64,000 bases of DNA from Antarcticimicrobium sediminis (GTDB lineage: Bacteria; Pseudomonadota; Alphaproteobacteria; Rhodobacterales; Rhodobacteraceae). Position numbers and translations under genes: made by a program. The stretch is taken from NCBI RefSeq assembly GCF_004348975.1, contig NZ_SMFP01000009.1, positions 1-64,000 on the forward strand, written 5' to 3'. The notes below the pieces were generated by a model. The model was not told the DNA's origin and made no database searches. It worked only from the letters and a program-made list of their open reading frames with translations. Every line of letters begins with the position of its first letter. The stretch's first letter is position 1. This document shows, in pieces, positions 9,179-17,803 of this stretch.

Positions 9179-10624
9179 ATGAACCTTATTCGTAAGTCCT
9201 TGTTCGCCAAGATATTCGCGGCCATCGGGGCGACCGCTGTTCTGGTCGTCATGGTGATGGCGTTGATGGTCGCGTTTTCGATGCGCGAGGGGTTCTCGCA
9301 GTATCTGCTCAAAGGGGAACTGGCGCGGTTCGATGATTTGGCGGCCGCCTTGGTTGCCGAGAAAGACGGCGGCTGGCCCGATTTTGTCGGCGATCCAAGG
9401 CGGTGGAGTGATTTTGTGCATGCACATGTTACGCCCGCCAATTTGGATTTTGGCTTGCCCCTCGGTCCACCTCCCGGACCGATGTTGGGGCGGCGGCCCC
9501 CGCCGGGCCCCCGCGGCGGCCACATGCGGCTTGAAGATCGGCTCGTTTTGCTTGACGCGACTGGCGTCCAGATTGCGGGGCCGGTTGAACGGTCTGCACG
9601 GTTTGAAAGCCGTCCCATCTGCGCAGACAAAGGGTGTACCGGCGCGGGGCTGCTGGGATACATCGGATTGTACGCGCCCATAAATTCGGAAAATGCAAGC
9701 AGCACCTTTTTCCTGCGCGGTCAGTATCTCTCTCTTTTCTTGTCCGCCTTGATTGCTATCGGCATTTCTGCGGTAGCGGCTTACGGGGTTGCGCGCCAGT
9801 TGCTGGTGCCGATCCGGCGGTTGGAGACCGGCGCCAAAACCCTCGCGTCGGGCAATTACGCATCAAGGATCAAGCAGGACCGCACCGACGAATTGGGGCA
9901 GTTGATCGGCCACTACAACACCTTGGCCGCGACGCTGGAACAGACGGCCAAGGCCGAGCGGGAATGGGTTTCAAACACCAGCCATGAGTTGCAGACACCC
10001 CTCGCGGTGCTGCGTGCCCAGATCGAAGCGCTTCAGGACGGAATCCGCCAGCCGGATGACAAGACACTGACCGAAATGCATGCGGCCCTCATGCGGCTGT
10101 CGCGCCTCGTGCAGGATCTCAAAACCCTGTCTTATGCACGCGAGGCCGAGTTGGCGCCGGAGCGTTCTTTGGAAAACCTGTCGCAGATTGCCCGACAGTC
10201 CGCCGAGACGGCGCGATCGAAGTTGGCGGCAAAAGGAATTGATCTGGAGCTTGATCTGCCGCCACAGATGCGGGTTGCCTGCGACCGGGGGCAGATCGGA
10301 CAGGTCATTGATAACCTGCTTGAGAATGCGTGCAGATATACGGATGCGCCGGGCCGGGTGCGTCTGAGCCTGCATCTGGATAAGGGGTTCGCACGCCTCA
10401 CCGTCGATGATACCCCGCCCACACCGCCTGACGCCGATCTGCCGCGGTTGTTTGACCGCTTTTACCGCGTCGAAGGCTCAAGATCGCGGGCATATGGCGG
10501 GTCCGGATTGGGGCTTTCGGTCTGCAAGACCATAATCGAGGCGCATGGCGGTACCATCTCTGCCGGACGATCTGATATGGGCGGGTTGCAAATTGCCATA
10601 CGCCTGCCGAAGGGGGTTGCATGA
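9179..10624 (+). CDS. baeS: BaeS-like envelope-stress sensor histidine kinase
   Basis: The 481-residue membrane kinase has a first membrane helix at about residues 10-33 and a periplasmic domain (to about 178) with a Pro/Gly/Arg-rich patch and two cysteines. A second helix lies at about 180-202. Then come a HAMP linker, an HisKA domain with the phospho-acceptor in SNTSHELQTPL (about residue 268), and an HATPase domain (N box NLLENACRY, G boxes GGSGLGLSV). It overlaps the regulator gene by 4 bases (ATGA). The family senses envelope damage or toxic compounds; the exact signal is not deducible. ATG 9179 has no clear Shine-Dalgarno, and the -10 candidate lies only about 7 bases upstream, so the mRNA could be leaderless. 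Confidence 0.88.
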   Translation: MNLIRKSLFAKIFAAIGATAVLVVMVMALMVAFSMREGFSQYLLKGELARFDDLAAALVAEKDGGWPDFVGDPRRWSDFVHAHVTPANLDFGLPLGPPPGPMLGRRPPPGPRGGHMRLEDRLVLLDATGVQIAGPVERSARFESRPICADKGCTGAGLLGYIGLYAPINSENASSTFFLRGQYLSLFLSALIAIGISAVAAYGVARQLLVPIRRLETGAKTLASGNYASRIKQDRTDELGQLIGHYNTLAATLEQTAKAEREWVSNTSHELQTPLAVLRAQIEALQDGIRQPDDKTLTEMHAALMRLSRLVQDLKTLSYAREAELAPERSLENLSQIARQSAETARSKLAAKGIDLELDLPPQMRVACDRGQIGQVIDNLLENACRYTDAPGRVRLSLHLDKGFARLTVDDTPPTPPDADLPRLFDRFYRVEGSRSRAYGGSGLGLSVCKTIIEAHGGTISAGRSDMGGLQIAIRLPKGVA

Positions 10625-11301
10625 CTGCGGCGCGCATATTGATTGTGGAAGATGAAATCACGCTTGCCGAAGTCGTGCGCGACTACCTGATCGCGGCGGG
10701 CATGGGGGTCGACATGCTTGCCGAAGGCACAGGTGCCGTCGAGATGGCGCATGCGCAACACTATGACTTGGTAATCCTCGACCTGATGCTGCCTGGGGTG
10801 GACGGTTTGACGATTTGCCGCGAGCTGCGCCGGATATCAGACGTGCCGATCATCATGACAACCGCCAAGGTAGAAGAGATCGACCGCTTGCTCGGGCTTG
10901 AACTGGGCGCGGACGACTACATGTGCAAACCCTATTCCCCGCGCGAGCTGGTTGCCCGGATAAGAGCGGTATTGCGACGACGGCCCGCTGGGGGGCAAGC
11001 CGATCTGTCCAAGACCGACGCCCGGTTGAAAATCGATCCCGACAAATGGCAGGCGACAATCGATGGTGCCCAGCTTGACCTGACGCGGCGGGAATTCGCG
11101 TTGCTGCAATCGCTTGTCGCGCGTCCGGGCCGCGTGTTTTCGCGCGATCAACTGCTGTCGCTGGCCTTTCCCGATGACACCGAGGTGTTCGATCGAACGG
11201 TCGATAGCCACATCCGCAACATGCGTCGAAAAATTGCATTGGTCAGCACGTGGGACCCGATCCGCTCCGTTTATGGCGTGGGGTATGCCTATGACGGCTA
11301 A
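10621..11301 (+). CDS. baeR: BaeR-like OmpR-family response regulator
   Basis: The 226-residue protein has a receiver domain (acidic pair E10/D11/E12, phospho-acceptor D54 in LVILDLMLPG, conserved K103 in MCKPYSP) and a C-terminal winged helix (LTRREFALLQSL, FDRTVDSHIRNMRRKI). Its gene is translationally coupled to the kinase. It probably binds the TCTGCAT direct repeats in front of the operon and in front of the gene at 11465, which would give autoregulation plus one local target. The kinase-first gene order matches E. coli baeSR. Confidence 0.88.
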   Translation: MTAARILIVEDEITLAEVVRDYLIAAGMGVDMLAEGTGAVEMAHAQHYDLVILDLMLPGVDGLTICRELRRISDVPIIMTTAKVEEIDRLLGLELGADDYMCKPYSPRELVARIRAVLRRRPAGGQADLSKTDARLKIDPDKWQATIDGAQLDLTRREFALLQSLVARPGRVFSRDQLLSLAFPDDTEVFDRTVDSHIRNMRRKIALVSTWDPIRSVYGVGYAYDG

Positions 11302-11367
11302 GCGGTCACATACTTTTCCCGTCTGGGTATTGAGCTAAAAATGGGACAGCGGGGGTTTTTCCGCCGC

Positions 11368-11395
11368 CTGCATTCTCGCTGCATAATTGCTGCAA
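11368..11395 (+). promoter_or_regulatory. Second BaeR-type box, ahead of a small secreted-protein gene
   Basis: CTGCAT half-sites begin at 11368 and 11379, with a degenerate third (CTGCAA) at 11390, all at an 11-bp period. The core CTGCATTCT-N2-CTGCATAATT is shared with 9140-9160. It lies about 70-100 bases upstream of the gene at 11465. Confidence 0.5.
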
Positions 11396-11464
11396 ACGCA
11401 CTCCTCAAAGAACGTGGAAAATCGTCTTGTGAATGGCGAATCAACGCCAATACAGGAGACGATG

Positions 11465-11869
11465 ATGTTTATTGAGAAGTTCAGATCGATCCGTGCGCAG
11501 TCTGCTGCCAACCGCAAAATTCCCATCTACAGATCGACGGCCCCCCGCATCAAGGGCAATAAAAATGCCCTTCTTGTGCTGACCTTGGGGGCAATTTTCA
11601 TAGGCGTTCTCAACATTTCGGGCGTCCGCGCCGAGGGGGATTCTGCGGTGGATCAAGGCATCATGCTTGCCCAATCCGCCCCGTCCGAACAGGGGGCGCG
11701 CGGCAATCGCCCGCCACGCGAAGCCCTTGACGCGTGCAAGTCTGCAAAGTCGCAATCGGCCTGTTCGTTCAAAGATCGCGACGGCGGTGCGGTGCAAGGC
11801 AAATGCATGTCCCCCAAGTCTGATGTGCCTTTGGCCTGCGTTCCCGCAGACGGGCCGAAAAAGGGCTAA
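11465..11869 (+). CDS. Small secreted or membrane-anchored cysteine-containing protein, probable BaeR target
   Basis: The 134-residue product has a basic N-terminus, one hydrophobic segment (NALLVLTLGAIFIGVLNISG, residues about 35-55) ending near VRAEG, which could be a late signal peptide, and a mature part with three or four cysteines. The core pattern is REALDACK, QSACSFKDR, GxC, LACVP. I recall short proteins of this pattern next to proteobacterial two-component genes but know no function. AGGAG at 11454-11458 is 6 bases from ATG 11465, and only 3 from ATG 11462, which decided the start. By analogy with BaeR-controlled spy it may be a periplasmic stress protein. Confidence 0.6.
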   Translation: MFIEKFRSIRAQSAANRKIPIYRSTAPRIKGNKNALLVLTLGAIFIGVLNISGVRAEGDSAVDQGIMLAQSAPSEQGARGNRPPREALDACKSAKSQSACSFKDRDGGAVQGKCMSPKSDVPLACVPADGPKKG

Positions 11870-11884
11870 TCCGCGTCCCCGGTT

Positions 11885-12075
11885 AGAGGTTTGCAAACAC
11901 CTCGAAAGGCAAGCTCGTGGGTCCCCTCATAGAGTCGCCCGTGGATCTGTTTGCCTCGACCATCGTCTTTTCGCTGGCCGAGACCCGCCTTCTTTGATGG
12001 ACACGGTGACCCACCACAGCCCGGTGAAAGCGCGTCCGGAAATGCCTCTCGGTATTGTCGAAGGGGACACACCGG
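11885..12075 (-). pseudogene. Possible frameshifted remnant of a LytTR DNA-binding domain
   Basis: On the minus strand, fragments in three frames line up in the order expected for a LytTR domain C-terminus. They are an FHR, then WWV-V-I, then DGRGKQI-RL-EGT-EL, and finally LPF-VFANL followed by a stop. No single frame carries all of them. This is a pattern-level call; sequence identity is low. Confidence 0.3.
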
Positions 12076-12120
12076 ACGCGCCATTTCAGGCCTGATGCAA
12101 TCCGCAGGCAAAAGATACCG

Positions 12121-12142
12121 CCGGGCAAATCCAATTGCCCGG
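12121..12142 (+). other. Perfect 8-bp hairpin just upstream of the patatin-like gene
   Basis: CCGGGCAA and TTGCCCGG are separated by six bases. The hairpin ends 19 bases before ATG 12162. There is no following T-run, so it may be an attenuator, an operator or an mRNA-stability element rather than a terminator. Confidence 0.45.
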
Positions 12143-12161
12143 CTTGGATCGGAAAACCACA

Positions 12162-13295
12162 ATGACCGAACGAGATAAAACCTCTGGCAGTCTTGGGCGG
12201 CGACACTTTCTGCTGGGCCTCGGGGCAAGTACGCTTATGGCCTGCACTGGCGGCGCTCCATCGTCCTCCCTGCTGAGCGCAACCCCGAAGACAGATCCGC
12301 TGTCGCGGTTTCGCCTGTTTGCCGATGATCCGTCAGAAAAATGGCAGCAACATCTGGGCAGACCCCAATCCTCTGGCGGACCCAACGTGCTCGCGCTGTC
12401 CGGCGGCGGCGAGGATGGGGCCTTTGGCGCCGGGGCGCTTGTCGGCTGGTCCGTGCGCGGTGACAGACCCGATTTCGACTTGGTGACGGGGGTCTCCACC
12501 GGGGCGCTGATCGCCCCGTTCGCATTTCTGGGGCCGGATCATGACGATGATCTCCGACGGATTTTCACGGAACATGATGCAAGTGATATTATGCGCATGC
12601 GGCCTTTGCAGGCGGTTTTCAGTGACGCGCTTTACGACACAACGCCTCTTGTCGAACTGATCCTGGACTATACGCCGCCCTCGTTCTTGCGGGCCATTGC
12701 GGATCGGCACGCAGCGGGCAACAGCCTCTTTATCGTGACGTCAGAGCTTGAGTCCGCGCGGGCCTCGGTCTGGGATATGGGGGCCATTGCCGAAGCTGGA
12801 TATTACGATCTGTTTCGCAGCATCCTGCGCGCGTCTGCCGCGCTCCCCGGGCTCTTTCCGCCGGTCAATCTGAGGTATGTCTCGAACGGGCAGACCTATA
12901 CCGAAACGCACATCGACGGTGGCGTTCATATGCAGTTTCTCGCCGTTCCGAGTTTTGCCTTCACGACCCCCAATGAAAAGCTGGAGGGGGGGCGCATTTT
13001 TCTGCTGATCAACAACACGCTCAACCCCGCCCCTGTGACCGTAGCACGATCCGCCCTGAGTATTTCGCAGCAAGCCCTCACGACAACGGGGCGGGCAAAC
13101 GCCCTGCTTGCCGTGAACGCGACACAACTGTTCGCGCGCGAAAATGGGTTGCAGTGTTCAGTCACGTCGATCAATCCGAATTCCGGTATCGTCTATGATC
13201 CATCGAAACGTTTTTCGTCTGTCTATATGAACGCGCTTTATCGACACGGGTACCGGCGCGCGGTTGATGGTACACTTTGGACGCAAAATCGCTGA
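12162..13295 (+). CDS. Patatin-like phospholipase, predicted Tat-exported lipoprotein
   Basis: The 377-residue protein has the patatin catalytic layout: oxyanion loop LSGGGEDGAFGAG (about residues 84-96), nucleophile serine in GVSTG (about 120) and catalytic aspartate in DGG (about 258). The N-terminus has a twin arginine (GRRHFLLGLG) and a lipobox-like LMAC, suggesting Tat export followed by lipidation. It probably hydrolyses acyl esters (phospholipase A or lipase) in the cell envelope. ATG 12162 was preferred over a TTG at 12135 that lies inside the hairpin. Confidence 0.82.
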   Translation: MTERDKTSGSLGRRHFLLGLGASTLMACTGGAPSSSLLSATPKTDPLSRFRLFADDPSEKWQQHLGRPQSSGGPNVLALSGGGEDGAFGAGALVGWSVRGDRPDFDLVTGVSTGALIAPFAFLGPDHDDDLRRIFTEHDASDIMRMRPLQAVFSDALYDTTPLVELILDYTPPSFLRAIADRHAAGNSLFIVTSELESARASVWDMGAIAEAGYYDLFRSILRASAALPGLFPPVNLRYVSNGQTYTETHIDGGVHMQFLAVPSFAFTTPNEKLEGGRIFLLINNTLNPAPVTVARSALSISQQALTTTGRANALLAVNATQLFARENGLQCSVTSINPNSGIVYDPSKRFSSVYMNALYRHGYRRAVDGTLWTQNR

Positions 13296-13436
13296 TTTGT
13301 AAAACCCATCGCGGTGACCTCTCAACTTGCGTGCGGCAGCGAGCGCGCGTGCCATCTGAGGCTTGCACCGGCCCCACGATAGCCGCACACGACCCCAAGT
13401 GTGCTCAGGTCCGTTCACCATCAAATACAGGTCGCA

Positions 13437-14483
13437 TCAGCGGCGTTTGCCGCGCGTCTTCAGGATCTTGTTGCCGCGGGGGCCTGTTTCGACCGGGGTA
13501 TTGGTTCGGTTTTCTTCCAAAAGTTTGCGCCACCGATCAAGGCGCGCCGGATCAAGCGTTCCGGCTGCGATCGCGGCCTGAACCGCACAGCCCGGCTCGT
13601 GGTCATGGGTGCAATCGCTGAAGCGGCAAGCGGGCGCAAGTTCAGAGATCTCGGCAAACACCATGTCGAGCCCGTCCGAAATGTTGCTGACATGCAGGGT
13701 GCGCATTCCCGGCGTGTCGATCACCATTCCTCCGCCCTTGATCGCATGGAGCGAGCGTGACGTGGTCGTGTGGCGCCCTTTGGCATCGTCCTCGCGAATG
13801 CCTCCCGTCGCCTGTGCGTCCTCGGGCGATTTGGACGACAGCGTATTCAAAAGCGTTGATTTTCCCACCCCGGATGATCCGACAAGGGCAACCGTCTGTC
13901 CCGGGCCGCACCATGGCGCCAGTACCAGTGCCGCCTCCGGGGTCTTTGCATTGACCTGAACCACGTCCAACCCGCGTTGAAGCGCGGCTGCCTGCGCAAC
14001 ATAGGGGGCCGTATCCGCCGCCTGGTCGATCTTGGTCAGGACGATCACCGGTTTCGTTCCGGCCTCATTCGCAAGGGCCAGATAGCGTTCAAGCCGCGCA
14101 GGGTTGAAGTCGTCATTGCATGAGGTGACAACAAACAGCGTATCCACATTCGCCGCGATCAGTTGCTGGGGCCGCCCGCCTTCGGTGCGCCGCTGCAATA
14201 GCGTCTGCCTGTCGAGCCGCCGGACCAGTGTCTGCGTCTTGGGTTCTACCAAAACCCAATCCCCAACAGCAAAATCCGTCGTTTTGACGCTTGTCGGAAG
14301 GGTCAGCCGCACCGGGCCGGTTTCGGATTCAGCCGTCAGTCTGGAGCGATGGACGGTTGCAATGCGCATCCCGGCCAGACCGGCCTCGTCAGGGTCAAGC
14401 TGGTCGGCAAAAAACGGCGACCAGCCGAGGGTCGTCAAGGACGGGGATGCAGGATCTATTGAATGGCTCACCCCAACTTGCAT
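13437..14483 (-). CDS. rsgA: Ribosome-maturation GTPase RsgA
   Basis: The protein of about 348 residues is a circularly permuted GTPase that acts late in 30S assembly. In order it has an N-terminal OB-fold (about 30-100), G4 (LTKID), G1 (GSSGVGKST), G3 (DTPGMR) and a C-terminal zinc site formed by CRFSDC-THDHEPGC. It is convergent with the patatin gene, and no terminator is obvious between them. The start is uncertain: ATG 14483 or an in-frame TTG at 14507. Confidence 0.92.
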   Translation of the reverse strand: MQVGVSHSIDPASPSLTTLGWSPFFADQLDPDEAGLAGMRIATVHRSRLTAESETGPVRLTLPTSVKTTDFAVGDWVLVEPKTQTLVRRLDRQTLLQRRTEGGRPQQLIAANVDTLFVVTSCNDDFNPARLERYLALANEAGTKPVIVLTKIDQAADTAPYVAQAAALQRGLDVVQVNAKTPEAALVLAPWCGPGQTVALVGSSGVGKSTLLNTLSSKSPEDAQATGGIREDDAKGRHTTTSRSLHAIKGGGMVIDTPGMRTLHVSNISDGLDMVFAEISELAPACRFSDCTHDHEPGCAVQAAIAAGTLDPARLDRWRKLLEENRTNTPVETGPRGNKILKTRGKRR

Positions 14484-14768
14484 GGCGACAACATCGGATT
14501 TGTGCAAGCCTTATTGCCGCGCGGCAGGTGCGCCCCCGAAAACCCGCTGCGTTGCAAAGACCGGATCGCCAGCCGCAGGGGGTGCTAAGCCGTTGCAGTT
14601 GATGACCTGATCGCGCTTGGGACACCCCTGCTGTCGAGACGGGCATTCCGGGCGAAACTTGCAACACCGCCGCGCATACACATGTATGTTACTGGCCTTG
14701 CAGGGAACCGGGCGTTAAATCGCAACCGGGGACTTGCCTAACCGAAACTAGGATAGGAGTGCGAATCC

Positions 14769-15434
14769 ATGTTGACCAGACGCCACTTTATTGGGTCGAC
14801 GGCGGCCTTGTTTTCAGCGCCGCTTGCCGTGTCGTCTGCGGCGGCCGCCACGACGGACAGGTCAAAGTGGAGCGCATGGGACGCGCGCATAACACCGGCA
14901 AATTATGATCCCGGGACGTCGAACCCCTGGGGGGTTCCGGACAGGTTCTTGCCCCGGCTCGTCGAAGCCAATCCGGGCCTGACGCCGGGGGACATTCATG
15001 TCGATGCCGTAGCGCGCTATCTCTATCATATCCGTAGCGATGGCACCGCGATGCGGTATGGCGTCGCCATTGCGCGCGGCGATCTGTACGAACCGGGCAC
15101 GTATTCAATCCGGCGCAAGGCGAAGTGGCCAACATGGACACCGACGCCCGCGATGATCAAGCGCGACCCGCATTTATATGCGCAACACGAAGACGGGATG
15201 AACGCCGGGCCGTCAAACCCGCTTGGGTCACGCGCTTTCTATCTTTATGTCGGCAATCGCGACACCTACTTGCGTATCCACGGCACGCCCAGCCCAAGGT
15301 CGATTGGTGGCCGGGCGAGTTCTGGCTGTGTGCGGATGATCATGGCCCACATAAACGGTCTTTACGATCACGTGAACACCGGGGCCACGGCGTTTCTGTA
15401 CCCGCCCGAAGAAATGGTTTCTGCGAAAAGCTGA
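14769..15434 (+). CDS. L,D-transpeptidase (YkuD/ErfK family), Tat signal
   Basis: The 221-residue protein has a twin-arginine signal (TRRHFIGSTAAL, cleavage near AAA-TT) and a YkuD domain with the catalytic HGT followed by SSGCVRM; the cysteine is the acyl-enzyme nucleophile. Such enzymes make 3-3 peptidoglycan cross-links or attach lipoproteins to the wall in the periplasm. A good Shine-Dalgarno (AGGAG) lies upstream of the ATG. Confidence 0.9.
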   Translation: MLTRRHFIGSTAALFSAPLAVSSAAAATTDRSKWSAWDARITPANYDPGTSNPWGVPDRFLPRLVEANPGLTPGDIHVDAVARYLYHIRSDGTAMRYGVAIARGDLYEPGTYSIRRKAKWPTWTPTPAMIKRDPHLYAQHEDGMNAGPSNPLGSRAFYLYVGNRDTYLRIHGTPSPRSIGGRASSGCVRMIMAHINGLYDHVNTGATAFLYPPEEMVSAKS

Positions 15435-15485
15435 GACGGCCAGCGCCGCCGTGCTGGCCGGCACACAGGCAAAAGCCTTGGCCGA

Positions 15486-15776
15486 TTACTCCGCCACCGG
15501 CGCATCGCTGGCACGGGTGCAGATCGGGCTGCCTTCGACGGTTCGCAGTGGCAGGTACGTTGTTTCGACCGGGCCCGCATAACGATAGACATAGCACCCA
15601 TCTGCCGGATCCACGCGCACAGCGGACAAGTTCTGGTTCGGGGCCGCGATCGCCCGAACGCCCTCTGGCAGCTCTCTGAGAATGCCATCTGCTGGAGAGC
15701 TGTTCGTGCCCTGGAAATCATCACAGGCAGCAATGAACAAGGCTGCGCACCCCAAAACCCAAATCCGAGCGTTCAT
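15486..15776 (-). CDS. Small predicted lipoprotein
   Basis: The 96-residue protein has a signal peptide ending in a lipobox (FIAAC, Cys18) and a mature domain with two further cysteines (DGCYVYRY and SPICTR). I do not recognise a family with known function; the pattern suggests an envelope lipoprotein with an intramolecular disulfide. It is convergent with the L,D-transpeptidase gene. Confidence 0.65.
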   Translation of the reverse strand: MNARIWVLGCAALFIAACDDFQGTNSSPADGILRELPEGVRAIAAPNQNLSAVRVDPADGCYVYRYAGPVETTYLPLRTVEGSPICTRASDAPVAE

Positions 15777-16130
15777 TGACGATATCTCCCAAAAGCTTCT
15801 GCTACAGGATTAAGGTACTCTCGTTCGGATGTAAAACCGGTCCACACTATGATGCGAGACCTGTCGCTCATTTGCCGGTCGCGAGGCCCGTGTGGGGTGC
15901 GGATGGCACGCCGCGCCGCGCGCAACAGCGACTGGGCACTTGCCATACCCCTCACAAAGGCCGTGGGAGAGGTCTGGCCGGGGAAGGGGGGCGCAGGGGC
16001 ATTCTCCGATTTGTGCATCAAAGCCGATCTTGTGTAATCCGCCCCTTTATCGGAGCAAGGAATTCTGGAAGATTGGCGCGACATTTTTGTGAATTTTGCA
16101 GCATGAGCCAGACAGCACGATGAACACAGC
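15777..16130. other. Intergenic region without a recognised gene
   Basis: A 62-codon open frame (15849-16037, plus strand) exists, but overlapping frames are equally open. It has no ribosome-binding site and no family resemblance, so I do not call it. No tRNA-, SRP- or tmRNA-like signature was found. Confidence 0.45.
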
Positions 16131-16733
16131 ATGAAGCGGGATGCGGGGGAATTGCGGGTCGATTTCGTCAGCGGCGCGGTCGCGCACCGGCTCCGCTTTG
16201 GCGGCGGGCGCGGGCAAGCGCTGGCAAAGGCGATGGGGCTGCGTGCGGGCAAGACGCCGACGATCATCGATGCAACGGCGGGCTTGGGCCGTGACTCGTT
16301 TTTATTGGCGTCACTGGGCGTACAGGTCACGATGATCGAGCGGTCAGAAAAGATGTATGCGTTGTTGGCAGACGGCATGGACCGGGCCGCACAAGAGGGC
16401 GGCGAGCTGCGCGAGATCATCGGCCGCATGACTCTCTTGCAAGGGGATGCCAAGGACCTGTTGCCCGAGCTGTCTGCGGAGGCGATCCTAGTCGATCCGA
16501 TGCATCCCGAACGCAAAACCTCGGCGCTGGTGAAGCTTGAATTGCGCCAAGTCCGCGAGATTGTCGGGACGGATGAGGATGCCGTTGATCTGATGCGGGT
16601 GGCGCTTGAGGTGGCGCGCAATCGGGTGGTTTTGAAATGGCCCGCGAAGGCCGATCCGATCGCAGGCATACGCAAGTGTTCCCACCAGATATTGGGGAAA
16701 ACAACGCGTTACGATGTCTTTATGGTGGGATGA
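16131..16733 (+). CDS. rsmJ: 16S rRNA m2G1516 methyltransferase RsmJ
   Basis: The 200-residue protein has the RsmJ signatures: GRGQALAKAMG near residue 26, the SAM-binding DATAGLGRDSFLLASLG (about 47-63), and VDPMHPERKTSALVKLE (about 122-138), where the family motif is DPMFPH-KSALVKKE. It methylates a guanine in helix 45-proximal 16S rRNA. It is short compared with the E. coli protein because the N-terminal extension is missing, which is common in this order. Confidence 0.88.
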   Translation: MKRDAGELRVDFVSGAVAHRLRFGGGRGQALAKAMGLRAGKTPTIIDATAGLGRDSFLLASLGVQVTMIERSEKMYALLADGMDRAAQEGGELREIIGRMTLLQGDAKDLLPELSAEAILVDPMHPERKTSALVKLELRQVREIVGTDEDAVDLMRVALEVARNRVVLKWPAKADPIAGIRKCSHQILGKTTRYDVFMVG

Positions 16734-16753
16734 AGAAAGGCGGGTGAGCGAGA

Positions 16754-17749
16754 TCAGCCTTGCGACAGATCCCGCTGCGCCCGGAGGGCCCGGGGGGGTA
16801 GGCCGAATTCCATTCTGAAGGCACGGGTCATGGCGCTAGGATCGCCATAGCCGCAGCGCACGGCGATCTCGGCCACCGACAGCACCGTAGTCTCGACAAG
16901 CCGGCGGACCTCGCGCAGACGCACCGCCCGGTAAAGCGCGCGCGGGCTGATGCCATAGCGGGCCCGGCAGCGCTGCTCCAAGGCTTTGCGCGAGATGCCA
17001 AGTTCGGCCGCGATTTCTTCGATCCGGACCGGCGCTTCGATCCGTCGCAGCATCAGCGCCATGGCGGCTTCTGCGGTGCGGCCGGGCAGGGGGGTGGGGC
17101 CAGTCGGGGTGGGGCCAGTCCCCGGCACCTCGGTGCTGCCGTCGAGAAACAGCGCCCCCACCTCCAGCCGCATCAAGGCGCCGAAATGCTGTTCGATCAG
17201 GCGCAAGACCAGCTCGAAACTGGTCAGCGCACCGCCGCACGACAGGATGTCCCCATCCTCGACCACCCGGTCAGGCAGCACCGAAACCTCGGGAAACCGT
17301 TCGGCCAGCGCGATCTGCTCTTCGCGGTGGATCGTTGCCCGCCGCCCGTCCAAAAGCCCCGCGCCCGCCAGCAGCCAACTGCCGGTATCCAGACCGACCA
17401 GATGCACAAAACGCTTGCGCGCGCTCCGAAGGGCGCGATGACAAACCGAGGTGTCATGGGTCCGGACATCGTAACTTGGCATCACGAAAAGGTAATCCCC
17501 CCCTTCGGCCCGATCGAGCGCACTGTCCACCCGCACGGTCAAGCCGCTCGACGAGCGCACCTCCCCGTCTTGCAGCCCGAAATAGCGCCAGCGATAGCGG
17601 ATCTCGCCGCTCAGGAAATTCACCGCCCGCAGCGGCTCGATCACGTTGGCAAGGCAGTGATTTGAGAACGCCGGAAGAAGAAGAACGCCGATTTCGAAGG
17701 GCGTCGAAGATTTTGTTCTCTTCTGCATGATTTGGGGCCTGTTCTGCAT
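16754..17749 (-). CDS. GlxA/CdhR-type AraC-family regulator, likely activator of the carnitine operon
   Basis: The 331-residue protein combines an N-terminal DJ-1/PfpI-like domain (about 18-190, including FEIGVLLLPAFSNHC and the GLDTGSWLLAGAGLL elbow) with a C-terminal AraC helix-turn-helix pair (IEEIAAELGISRKALEQRC, VAEIAVRCGYGDPSAMTRAF). CdhR, GbdR and relatives of this architecture activate carnitine, betaine and sarcosine catabolic genes in Pseudomonas. It diverges from the acyl-CoA dehydrogenase gene across about 50 bases. Met1 (17749) and Met8 (17728) both fall in a direct repeat, so the true start may be the inner one. Confidence 0.85.
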   Translation of the reverse strand: MQNRPQIMQKRTKSSTPFEIGVLLLPAFSNHCLANVIEPLRAVNFLSGEIRYRWRYFGLQDGEVRSSSGLTVRVDSALDRAEGGDYLFVMPSYDVRTHDTSVCHRALRSARKRFVHLVGLDTGSWLLAGAGLLDGRRATIHREEQIALAERFPEVSVLPDRVVEDGDILSCGGALTSFELVLRLIEQHFGALMRLEVGALFLDGSTEVPGTGPTPTGPTPLPGRTAEAAMALMLRRIEAPVRIEEIAAELGISRKALEQRCRARYGISPRALYRAVRLREVRRLVETTVLSVAEIAVRCGYGDPSAMTRAFRMEFGLPPRALRAQRDLSQG

Positions 17750-17752
17750 GAT
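17721..17752. promoter_or_regulatory. 21-bp-phased direct repeat, candidate binding site of the GlxA-type regulator
   Basis: TTCTGCATGAT occurs at 17721-17731 and again at 17742-17752, exactly 21 bp (two helical turns) apart. The match extends two bases further with one mismatch. AraC-family activators commonly bind such repeats. The site sits at the 5' end of the regulator gene and 50-80 bases upstream of the divergent catabolic operon. Confidence 0.55.
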
Positions 17753-17803
17753 CTGTCCAAACGAAACCTCTCAACTTAGCGGCAGTCATTCAAGGGGATG
17801 AAG

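Noticed and set aside
15849-16037. 62-codon open frame before rsmJ
   Set aside because: Several frames are open at once, there is no ribosome-binding site, and the product is arginine-rich without recognisable pattern.
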